A stretch of DNA of 22,838 nucleotides from Motiliproteus sp963974645 (GTDB lineage Bacteria; Pseudomonadota; Gammaproteobacteria; Pseudomonadales; Balneatricaceae), in contig CAXBEA010000063.1 of assembly GCA_963974645.1 (NCBI GenBank), positions 1-22,838 of the forward strand, written 5' to 3'. This document shows positions 15,962 to 22,838 of this stretch, one piece after another. How positions within the stretch are numbered: position 1 is the first letter of the stretch; every line of letters begins with the position of its first letter. Made by a program: the position numbers and the translations under genes. The notes beneath the pieces were generated by a model. The model searched no databases. It was not told where the DNA came from and saw nothing but the letters and a program-made list of their open reading frames with translations.

Positions 15962-17563
15962 ATGGATTCGAATAGTAAGTCCCAAATGAAGGGAGTGGTA
16001 ATAGGTGTAGCTATTGGCGCAATTGTTACTTTCGGTGCTTATACCACCTTAGTGCCGTCGATTGATGGTGGGGCTACTGGCGACGAAGCTAGCGTACCGG
16101 CGAAGAAAAAACCATTATATTGGGTTGCCCCAATGAATCCTGATTATAAACGTGACAAGCCCGGTAAATCGCCAATGGGCATGGATTTGATCCCATATTA
16201 TGGTGATGCCGGTGGCGGTCCTAATGAAGGTAAAGGCACTATACGCATTTCTCCCGATGTGGTGAATAATTTAGGGGTACGTACGGCACCGGTAACCTAC
16301 AAGCCACTCCACATGCAAATAGATACTGTGGGTTATGTTGCCTATGATGAAGATACTTTAGTGCATATTCATCCTCGGGTTGAGGGCTGGGTTGAAAAAC
16401 TTTATGTTAAAGCCATCGGTGATCCGGTTGAAAAAGGCCAGCCTCTTTATGATATTTACTCACCTCAGTTAGTTAATGCGCAAGAAGAATTGTTATTGGC
16501 TTTAGACAGAAAGAATCAGCGGCTAATTACAGCAGCAGAAAATCGTTTATTCTCATTACAAATCCCTAAAAAAGCGATTGCTCAGTTGAGGAAAACAAAA
16601 AAGGTTAAACAAAATATTACCTTTTATGCACCGCAAAAAGGTGTGGTTGAAAATTTGAAAATTAGAGAAGGTTTCTTTATTCAACCGGGTTCGACCATTA
16701 TGTCAATTGGCGATTTGGCCGAGGTTTGGGTTGAAGCGGAAGTATTTGAACGCCAAGCCGCACAGGTTAAAACCGGTACCCCTGTTACAATGACGTTAGA
16801 TTATTTGCCCGGCAAAGAATATAACGTAAACGTAGATTATGTCTACCCAACACTCAACCCTAAAACACGCACGATGAAAGTAAGAATTCGTGTCGATAAT
16901 AAAAATGGTGATTTTAAACCCGATATGTTTGCACAAATTGTTATGCATACTTCTGGGGATGAAAGTGCACTGCTCATTCCAAAAGGAGCTTTAGTACGAA
17001 CCGGTGATCAAGATCGAGTGGTATTAGCCTTAGGGCAAGGTAGCTACAAATCAGTGGCTGTAAAAATTGGCCGTTTTGATAGCGATAATGTGGAAATATT
17101 ATCTGGTTTATCTGAAGGTGAGAAAATTGTTACTTCTGCTCAGTTTTTGCTTGATTCAGAATCAAGCAAAACCTCTGACTTTAAACGTATGAACTACGAA
17201 ACTGAAACAGGAATGGCAGGTACCGATCATGGCTTAATGAAGGGCATGGACATGAAGGGCATGGACATGAAGGGTATGGACATGCCTAGTCAAGTCGCTT
17301 CTGCAACCGTTAATGGTACGGTTAAATCAGTAATGGCAGCGCATCGTATGGTTAATATTGACCGAGAAGCTATTGTCGATTGGGATCGCCCTGCGGCTAA
17401 CGTAGACTTTTTAGTGAGCGATAGTGTTGATATAGCGCTCTTTGCTGAAGGTACTTATGTGATGTTTACTTTTGAAGAGCGTGACGGTGATTTCGTGATT
17501 GTGAGCGCGATGAAAATGACCGCACCTAAGCAGTCGGGTAACGTTAAAGGTGGAGACCAATAA
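15962..17563 (+). CDS. cusB: CusB-type periplasmic adaptor with metal-binding and CusF-like domains
   Basis: Membrane-fusion adaptor of 533 residues, much longer than E. coli CusB (407). An N-terminal membrane anchor (about 10-31) is followed by a heavy-metal-binding domain (51-80: YWVAPMNPDYKRDKPGKS then MGMDLIPYY). The adaptor core shows HPRVEGWVEKLYVKAIGD, the lipoyl-like halves and FKPDMFAQI near residue 320. After it come three exact MKGMD repeats (residues 426-440) and a C-terminal CusF-like domain (about 447-525) starting ATVNGTVKSV and ending VSAMKM. CusF is the periplasmic Cu(I)/Ag(I) chaperone that is a separate protein in E. coli; here it is fused. GGAG precedes the ATG. The stop overlaps the cusA start by one base (TAATG), so the two are translationally coupled. 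Confidence 0.93.
   Translation: MDSNSKSQMKGVVIGVAIGAIVTFGAYTTLVPSIDGGATGDEASVPAKKKPLYWVAPMNPDYKRDKPGKSPMGMDLIPYYGDAGGGPNEGKGTIRISPDVVNNLGVRTAPVTYKPLHMQIDTVGYVAYDEDTLVHIHPRVEGWVEKLYVKAIGDPVEKGQPLYDIYSPQLVNAQEELLLALDRKNQRLITAAENRLFSLQIPKKAIAQLRKTKKVKQNITFYAPQKGVVENLKIREGFFIQPGSTIMSIGDLAEVWVEAEVFERQAAQVKTGTPVTMTLDYLPGKEYNVNVDYVYPTLNPKTRTMKVRIRVDNKNGDFKPDMFAQIVMHTSGDESALLIPKGALVRTGDQDRVVLALGQGSYKSVAVKIGRFDSDNVEILSGLSEGEKIVTSAQFLLDSESSKTSDFKRMNYETETGMAGTDHGLMKGMDMKGMDMKGMDMPSQVASATVNGTVKSVMAAHRMVNIDREAIVDWDRPAANVDFLVSDSVDIALFAEGTYVMFTFEERDGDFVIVSAMKMTAPKQSGNVKGGDQ
17237..17281 (+). repeat. 15-bp tandem repeat coding for MKGMD x3
   Basis: Three consecutive 15-bp units (17237, 17252, 17267) read ATGAAGGGCATGGAC, the third with one synonymous change (GGT). 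They encode a methionine-rich linker of the kind that binds Cu(I)/Ag(I) in periplasmic metal proteins. Near-identity of the units indicates a recent expansion. Confidence 0.95.
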
Positions 17564-20500
17564 TGATTGCTAATATTATTCGCTGGTCTATCGGAAATAG
17601 ATTTTTCGTTATACTAGCAACACTGGTCATTATGGGGGTTGGCTTATACTCGGTCAAAAATACTCCGATAGATGCACTGCCGGATCTATCCGATGTGCAA
17701 GTTATTATAAAAACATCTTTTCCAGGCCAGGCGCCACAAGTCGTAGAAGATCAAGTCACTTACCCGTTAACAACCGCAATGTTGTCGGTGCCGGGTGCGG
17801 TAACAGTACGTGGTTATTCATTCTTCGGTGACTCCTACGTATATGTTATTTTTGATGAAAAAACAGATATGTATTGGGCACGTTCTCGCGTGCTTGAATA
17901 CTTGAGCCAAGTAGCACCTGATTTACCCGCAAGTGCGCGACCTCAATTGGGCCCTGATGCCACAGGTGTCGGTTGGGTTTACTTATATTCATTAATAGAT
18001 AGAACCGGCAAACATGATTTAGGCCAATTACGCTCCTTGCAAGATTGGTTTTTAAAGTTCGAATTACAAACGGTATTGGGTGTTTCTGAGGTTAGTACGC
18101 TTGGCGGTATGGTTAAACAGTACCAAGTACAGGTTAATCCAGATAAATTACGTGCCTTTGGTATTCCGCTTTCACATATTCAAAATGCTATTAAACGAGG
18201 AAACCAAGAAATTGGCGCCTCGGTAATTGAAATGGCTGAAGCTGAATATATGTTGCGAGCTACTGGTTATATTCAAAGTGTTAAAGACTTGGAATCCATT
18301 CCGTTAGGTGTCAACGCTAATGGCACACCTCTGTTATTAAGAGATGTGGCTGAAATCGGTACAGGGCCACAGATGCGCCGAGGTATTGCCGAGCTTAACG
18401 GTGAAGGTGAGGTGGTCGGTGGTATCGTGGTGATGCGTTTTGGTGAAAATGCACAAAACGTTATTAAGGGTGTTAAAGCGAAGCTTGAGGAGTTAAAAAA
18501 AGGTCTACCTGAAGGTGTAGAAATTGTGCCTGTGTATGACCGCTCGGCATTGATAGAGCGCGCAGTTGAAAACTTAGGCTTTAAATTACTGGAAGAATTT
18601 GGCGTAGTAGCGCTGGTGTGTATCGTGTTTTTATTCCATGTGCGCTCATCGTTAGTGGCTATTCTCACCTTGCCGGTTGGTATATTAATGGCCTTTATTG
18701 TTATGCACGCCCAAGGCTTAAATGCGAATATTATGTCGTTAGGGGGTATAGCCATTGCGATTGGTGCGATGATAGATGGCGCCATTGTCATGATAGAAAA
18801 TATGCATAAGCACATGGAGCGAACACCGCTGACTAAAGAAAATCGTTGGCGAATTGTGGCTGAATCGGCGTCTGAAGTAGGGCCTGCATTATTTTTTAGT
18901 TTATTAATTATCACAGTAAGTTTTATGCCGGTATTTACCTTAGAAGCACAAGAGGGGCGAATGTTCTCTCCGCTTGCTTTTACTAAAACCTACGCAATGG
19001 CGGCGTCTGCGATATTGGCTATTACCTTGGTACCCGTATTAATGGGTTACTTTATTCGTGGAAAAATATTACCTGAGCATAAAAATCCAGTGAATAGATT
19101 GCTCACTGCTATTTATATGCCAGCGTTAAAGACGGTATTGAATTTCCCTAAAATAACGCTGTTAGTTGCGGTGATGTTATTAGGCGTAGGTTTTTATCCA
19201 CTAGATAAAATTGGTAGTGAATTTATTCCACCATTGGATGAAGGCGATTTAATGTATATGCCTACCACGTATCCCTCATTATCCATTGGTCAAGCTCGCC
19301 AGTTGCTTCAACAAACCGATAAACTCATTAAAACAGTACCAGAGGTTAAAACGGTATTTGGTAAAATTGGTCGTGCTGAAACTGCAACCGATCCAGCACC
19401 GCTAACGATGGTTGAAACCTTTATTCAATTAAAGCCCCACTCTGAGTGGCGCGAAGGTATGACTACTCAGAAATTGATTAAAGAGTTTGATGCCTTAGTG
19501 AAGCTGCCCGGGTTAACTAATGCATGGGTAATGCCGATTAAAACCCGTATCGATATGTTGGCTACCGGTATTAAAACTCCAGTTGGCATTAAAGTGGCGG
19601 GTGCAGATTTGAATGTTATTCAGGAGATCGGCAAACAAATCGAAGAAATTTTAGAAAATGTGCCCGGCACAGCTTCGGTTTATTCAGAGCGTGTTGCGGG
19701 TGGGCGTTACATTAAAGTTGATATTCAACGCGAAAAAGCGGCCCGTTATGGTTTAAATATTGGTGATATTCAACAAGTTGTTGCAACCGCTATTGGTGGG
19801 GTTAATGTGACTCAAACGGTTGAAGGCTTAGAGCGTTATCCAGTCAATTTACGTTATCCGCAAGACTTTCGTAGTTCACCTGAGAAATTAGCCGAAATGC
19901 CTATCGTCACACCTGGAGGTCAACGAATTCCGTTAGGAGACGTTGCCAACGTGTATGTTGAAGATGGTCCGCCAGCGATTAAGTCAGAAAATGCGCGTTT
20001 AAATGGTTGGTCGTACGTTGACATCGAAGGCATTGATGTAGGGACTTATGTAGAAAATGCACAAAAAGTAGTTGCCGAAAAATTAGTTTTACCATCGGGT
20101 TATTCTATTGTTTGGGCTGGGCAATATGAATATATGCAACGTGCGAAAGCAAAATTAACCTATGTGGTGCCATTAACCTTAGCGATTATCATTTTCTTAC
20201 TGTACTTGAATTTCCGTAATGTTATTCAAGTATTGATGATTATGGGAACCTTGCCTTTAGCAATGATCGGCAGTGTCTGGTTGATGTACCTTGAAGGTTA
20301 TAACTTTTCGGTAGCGGTGAGTGTTGGTTTTATTGCACTTGCGGGAGTCACGGTAGAAATAGGGGTAATCATGCTGGTGTATTTAAATCAGTCTTACCAG
20401 GAGATGCTTAAAGATCACCATGAAAAAGGATTATCAACCAGTAGGGAGGATGTTCTTAAAGCGGTATTGCATGGTGCGGGTTTACGTATTCGTCCTGTTA

Positions 20501-20694
20501 TGATGACAGCTGCGGCTATTGTTGCTGGTTTGTTACCTATTTTATACGGTACAGGGACGGGCTCTGAGGTAATGAGTCGTATTGCTGCGCCTATGGTAGG
20601 CGGCATGCTGAGCTCAGTTATTTTGACGTTACTGGTATTGCCGGCGTTATTCTTCTTATGGAAAGCTTATGGCCTTAAGTCGGATAAAAAATAG
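17563..20694 (+). CDS. cusA: CusA-type copper/silver RND efflux pump
   Basis: Inner-membrane proton-driven pump of 1043 residues (E. coli CusA 1047). Two repeats of membrane and periplasmic loops are present, with the typical start IRWSIGNRFFVIL, TPIDALPDLSDVQVII, and the proton-relay helix GGIAIAIGAMIDGAIVMIENMHK. In the second half ALAGVTVEIGVIMLVYLNQ holds the glutamate of helix 10. The three methionines that form the Cu/Ag site in E. coli CusA (M573, M623, M672) are matched by M566 (LMYMP), M616 (LTMVET) and M665 (RIDMLATGI), which argues for monovalent-metal specificity rather than Co/Zn/Cd. The gene overlaps cusB by one base and ends before a strong hairpin terminator. Assembly with CusB and CusC is expected. 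Confidence 0.95.
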   Translation: MIANIIRWSIGNRFFVILATLVIMGVGLYSVKNTPIDALPDLSDVQVIIKTSFPGQAPQVVEDQVTYPLTTAMLSVPGAVTVRGYSFFGDSYVYVIFDEKTDMYWARSRVLEYLSQVAPDLPASARPQLGPDATGVGWVYLYSLIDRTGKHDLGQLRSLQDWFLKFELQTVLGVSEVSTLGGMVKQYQVQVNPDKLRAFGIPLSHIQNAIKRGNQEIGASVIEMAEAEYMLRATGYIQSVKDLESIPLGVNANGTPLLLRDVAEIGTGPQMRRGIAELNGEGEVVGGIVVMRFGENAQNVIKGVKAKLEELKKGLPEGVEIVPVYDRSALIERAVENLGFKLLEEFGVVALVCIVFLFHVRSSLVAILTLPVGILMAFIVMHAQGLNANIMSLGGIAIAIGAMIDGAIVMIENMHKHMERTPLTKENRWRIVAESASEVGPALFFSLLIITVSFMPVFTLEAQEGRMFSPLAFTKTYAMAASAILAITLVPVLMGYFIRGKILPEHKNPVNRLLTAIYMPALKTVLNFPKITLLVAVMLLGVGFYPLDKIGSEFIPPLDEGDLMYMPTTYPSLSIGQARQLLQQTDKLIKTVPEVKTVFGKIGRAETATDPAPLTMVETFIQLKPHSEWREGMTTQKLIKEFDALVKLPGLTNAWVMPIKTRIDMLATGIKTPVGIKVAGADLNVIQEIGKQIEEILENVPGTASVYSERVAGGRYIKVDIQREKAARYGLNIGDIQQVVATAIGGVNVTQTVEGLERYPVNLRYPQDFRSSPEKLAEMPIVTPGGQRIPLGDVANVYVEDGPPAIKSENARLNGWSYVDIEGIDVGTYVENAQKVVAEKLVLPSGYSIVWAGQYEYMQRAKAKLTYVVPLTLAIIIFLLYLNFRNVIQVLMIMGTLPLAMIGSVWLMYLEGYNFSVAVSVGFIALAGVTVEIGVIMLVYLNQSYQEMLKDHHEKGLSTSREDVLKAVLHGAGLRIRPVMMTAAAIVAGLLPILYGTGTGSEVMSRIAAPMVGGMLSSVILTLLVLPALFFLWKAYGLKSDKK

Positions 20695-20735
20695 AATGCA
20701 AGCCGTAGTTTACTAAATACTGCAATGATTAAATA

Positions 20736-20765
20736 TTTAAAGCGCGGATTTAATCGCGCTTTAAA
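20736..20765 (+). terminator. Hairpin terminator after cusA
   Basis: A perfect 11-bp stem pairs TTTAAAGCGCG (20736-20746) with CGCGCTTTAAA (20755-20765) across an eight-base loop. It lies 42 bp after the cusA stop. The 3' side is AT-rich (TTTCAT) with no long T-run, so efficiency may be modest, but the stem is strong. The 230 bp that follow up to the next gene hold an isolated TTGACA at 20903 but no matching -10. Confidence 0.75.
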
Positions 20766-20989
20766 TTTCATAAAATAAATAGAAAATACAATAAATGCTA
20801 ATAGTAAGCGCTAGCCGAAAAATGTATGAATCGCTGATGTTGCTTATCGGTGTGCAAATTATTATTTGCTCCGCAACAGTCATGTATCAAAGAGGCGGCC
20901 GCTTGACAACCGGAGAACGATACGAAACAGGCTGAATTTAATCTTAAATCACTAACAACAAATATCGATTAAATAAACAAGGAATCATT

Positions 20990-21433
20990 ATGAAATTAAC
21001 AAATTTGCTTATCGCCTCTGCATTAGCTGTAACAGTCGTTGCTTCACCTCTGCAGGCAGCCGGAGAACATCAGGGTGCGGGTCATGGTGGAATGGCTCAA
21101 GCTGGTGCTGACAAGATGTTTCTGGAAAAACGCGATATCGATGGCTATACCGTCAGTTTTCATGTGATGCCCGTAGCAGAAGGGATGCGCCACGGCGGTT
21201 CGCATAATCTAATGGTCAAAGTAGAGCAGGGAGATAAAGTTGTCTCCGAACTGCAGGCTAACTCCAAGGTGGTCTACCCCGACGGCAAAGAAGAAAGCAA
21301 GCCGCTGATGAAGATGGGTGACTGGTATATGGCCGGGTATGACCTCCAAGATGGTGGTAAGAATCAGGTGATGGTGCTGTTCAAAACGCCAGACGGCAAG
21401 AAACACTTTGGTGGGGTGAATTACACCAAGTAA
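20990..21433 (+). CDS. Periplasmic YtkA/FixH-like His/Met protein
   Basis: Small periplasmic protein of 147 residues with a signal peptide (about 1-23, ending PLQA). The mature N-terminus is His/Met-bearing (GEHQGAGHGGMAQAG). The rest is a beta-rich YtkA-like pattern: YTVSFHVMPVAEGMRHGGSHNLMVKVEQGD, VYPDGKEES, MKMGDWYMAGYDLQDGG and QVMVLFKTPDGK. Many His and Met side chains (for instance H65-x2-M in the mature middle) suggest metal binding, though no precise site can be fixed. AAGGA lies before the ATG. It stands between the Cus pump and a Met-rich cytochrome, so a role in copper handling is likely by context; a direct function has not been shown here. YtkA-like assignment is tentative. Confidence 0.75.
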   Translation: MKLTNLLIASALAVTVVASPLQAAGEHQGAGHGGMAQAGADKMFLEKRDIDGYTVSFHVMPVAEGMRHGGSHNLMVKVEQGDKVVSELQANSKVVYPDGKEESKPLMKMGDWYMAGYDLQDGGKNQVMVLFKTPDGKKHFGGVNYTK

Positions 21434-21499
21434 CGCACGAGAGAAATCACGGGGGGATAAAAAGTCTCTCTATAGCGCATGAACGATTAGGAGTTAACG

Positions 21500-22153
21500 A
21501 TGCGAAAATTTATACCACTAGGTCTGGTGCTACCGTTTACTGCAGCTTTAGCACTGTCGGTGCAGGCTGGCGGAGAGCATAGCACTAGCCATAGCCAGTC
21601 CAGTCATAAGATGGGTGAGATGGATATGGGCAGTATGAACATGGACAGCACCGATATGAGTTCGATGAAGGTTATACCTGTTAACCCAGGGCACGGCGGA
21701 ATGAAGATGGGAGGTATGGATATGTCAGCCCACGCCCATGCCACCTGGCCAGAGCCGCCCGCCGATTATGGCGACAAAACTTTCGATCAATGGGGCAGCT
21801 ACGAGCAAGCCAGTAAAGGGATGACTCTGTACAGAGATAACTGTATGGCTTGCCACGGAGTCGACGGGCGTGGCACAGGGCCATTGGCGAAAAGCCTGGA
21901 ACATCCGCCGGCCGATCTGACAAATAACTTTCATCTGGAGCAGGGGAAAGGCGATCAATACCTGTTTTGGCGCATCTCTGAAGGTGGCGCAGTGGAACCG
22001 TTCGCCTCCATGAAATCTGCAATGCCTGCATTCAAAGGAATGCTTAGTGAATCAGAGCGTTGGAGCATTTTAAGCTATGTCCACCAAGTCTTCCATCGCG
22101 GATTTAAAGGCGATTTAGCAATGCCCGGCGAGCCGGGTTCAGACCCGCATTGA
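21500..22153 (+). CDS. c-type cytochrome with Met/His-rich N-terminal region
   Basis: Periplasmic monohaem cytochrome of 217 residues. A signal peptide (about 1-23, ending SVQA) leads into a long Met/His/Ser stretch at about 28-80, with repeated MDMGSMNMDSTDMSSMK-like and HGGMKMGGMDMSAHAHA blocks, as in copper-binding proteins. The haem site is C115-M-A-C118-H119 (CMACHG), followed by GRGTGPLAKSLEHPPADLT; the likely axial methionine is M175 in SAMPAF. It resembles the small c-type cytochromes of copper-resistance clusters. Shine-Dalgarno AGGAG lies before the ATG. It begins 66 bp after the YtkA-like gene and probably shares its transcript. Electron partner unknown. The Met-rich part may bind Cu(I) and the haem may oxidise it or pass the electron on; this is inference. 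Confidence 0.9.
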   Translation: MRKFIPLGLVLPFTAALALSVQAGGEHSTSHSQSSHKMGEMDMGSMNMDSTDMSSMKVIPVNPGHGGMKMGGMDMSAHAHATWPEPPADYGDKTFDQWGSYEQASKGMTLYRDNCMACHGVDGRGTGPLAKSLEHPPADLTNNFHLEQGKGDQYLFWRISEGGAVEPFASMKSAMPAFKGMLSESERWSILSYVHQVFHRGFKGDLAMPGEPGSDPH

Positions 22154-22416
22154 GCTGCTGCTAGGCTTTACGGGATGGAATGGTGTCGTTGCGATTGATC
22201 TGTTTCTCCAGGCAGCCTCGCGTTTGAATTGCCCCTGTTCAGATTCAAGGCTGCCACCCAAATTTTTGTACATAGGGCCTACGGTAAGGATGGTTGATGC
22301 TGTATTTACTGGTCACCCGAGTTCGACAGATGCGTCCAAAAACCACCTGTTTTCAAGGTGATTTCAACCTGTTTACTGGGCCGTAGGCTGTTTTTCGGGG
22401 AAACGTCTGTGCAGGC
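22154..22416. other. Intergenic region before the transposase remnant
   Basis: This 263-bp stretch has no supported gene. It contains an inverted pair GCCTACGG (22277-22284) and CCGTAGGC (22381-22388) and a CACCT/AGGTG hairpin (22344-22360). The left end of the insertion sequence may lie here, but its border was not found. Confidence 0.45.
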
Positions 22417-22803
22417 ATGTATGTCAAGATAACTAAATCCGGACCGTGACCCTATGTGCAGCTTGTAGAGTCCTTTCGTGACGAGAATGGTCGCTCAAAA
22501 CAGCGCACCATCGCAAGCCTGGGTCGCCTTGGAAATCTCGATAGCAATATCGATTCCGTTATTGCCGGACTGTTACGTGCTGCGAGCCGTAAGACCGCCT
22601 CCTCATTCTCTGATACCGCTAACGCGGATCCCTCCGTTTCATTCGATTCTGCGCGCGCCATTGATGACGTCTAGACGTTAACGCAACTTTGGCAGGAGTT
22701 AGGCTTTGACTCACTGCGCAAGGTTTTTCGCCATAGCCGCTACCAGATTGACATTGAAGTGCTGTTACGCATCATGGTTTTTAACCGTAACCGGTCATTC
22801 TGA
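22417..22803 (+). pseudogene. Decayed IS1634/IS4-type transposase (5' part)
   Basis: Read through two stops, the frame from the ATG at 22417 gives MYVKITKSGP, a TGA at 22447-22449 and PYVQLVESFRDENGRSKQRT then IASLGRLGNLD. It continues to DDV, a TAG at 22672-22674 and TLTQLWQELGFDSLRKVF, up to LLRIMVFNR. This order matches the N-terminal part of IS1634-family transposases, where the stops most simply replace an arginine (CGA to TGA) and a tryptophan (TGG to TAG). After NR the expected continuation is lost and a stop occurs at 22801, so the element is also truncated at about 22790. No terminal inverted repeat or target duplication could be assigned. It cannot be active. Confidence 0.75.
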
Positions 22804-22838
22804 GGAGGGGTTGATATCCCGATACAGATCTGACCGTA

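Noticed and set aside
18273..18914. 213-codon minus-strand open frame inside cusA
   Set aside because: It lies wholly within the clearly coding cusA frame, has low-complexity Ser/Thr/Ile content and no recognisable domain or ribosome site.
20903..20933. Promoter for the YtkA-like gene at TTGACA 20903-20908
   Set aside because: The -35 is perfect and overlaps a GCGGCCGC palindrome, but no -10-like hexamer occurs at 15-20 bp spacing.

Overview
The window looks like chromosomal DNA of a Gram-negative gammaproteobacterium, probably a marine or saline heterotroph. The evidence is outer-membrane (TolC-type) genes, a YejK/NdpA-type nucleoid protein, a sodium:amino-acid symporter and periplasmic c-type cytochromes. 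The genus cannot be fixed from the sequence alone. No rRNA, tRNA or CRISPR array was seen.

Positions 1-2300 hold a minus-strand two-component pair: a soluble PAS-PAS histidine kinase and a FixJ-type response regulator. A 444-bp intergenic region with a striking 17-bp tandem repeat array separates this pair from a divergent tolC-like gene, which is followed by a DUF4136 lipoprotein and then a yejK-like gene. Next comes a minus-strand cytochrome with an ethylbenzene-dehydrogenase-like haem domain. Divergent from it are a bacteriohemerythrin and a periplasmic solute-binding protein that has no permease beside it. A class I glutamine amidotransferase follows.

Positions 9970-13500 are less settled. 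A minus-strand operon of a universal stress protein and an AGCS-family symporter lies between the intact amidotransferase gene and a decayed second copy of that gene's 3' end. The copy sits in about 1.3 kb of DNA with no convincing gene.

Positions 13500-22150 form a copper/silver resistance island. In order it holds two small secreted proteins of unknown function, a complete CusC-CusB-CusA-type RND efflux system, a terminator, a small His/Met-bearing periplasmic protein (YtkA-like) and a c-type cytochrome with a Met/His-rich leader. The adaptor carries an N-terminal heavy-metal-binding domain, a triple MKGMD repeat and a C-terminal CusF-like domain. The three pump genes are visibly more AT-rich than the genes on either side, which suggests a cassette of separate origin. 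The most likely model is that metal bound in the periplasm by the accessory proteins is passed to CusB/CusA and expelled through CusC. The cytochrome and the YtkA-like protein may add a redox or chaperone step.

The window ends in a decayed IS1634/IS4-type transposase with two in-frame stops and a broken 3' end, which fits a region shaped by mobile elements.
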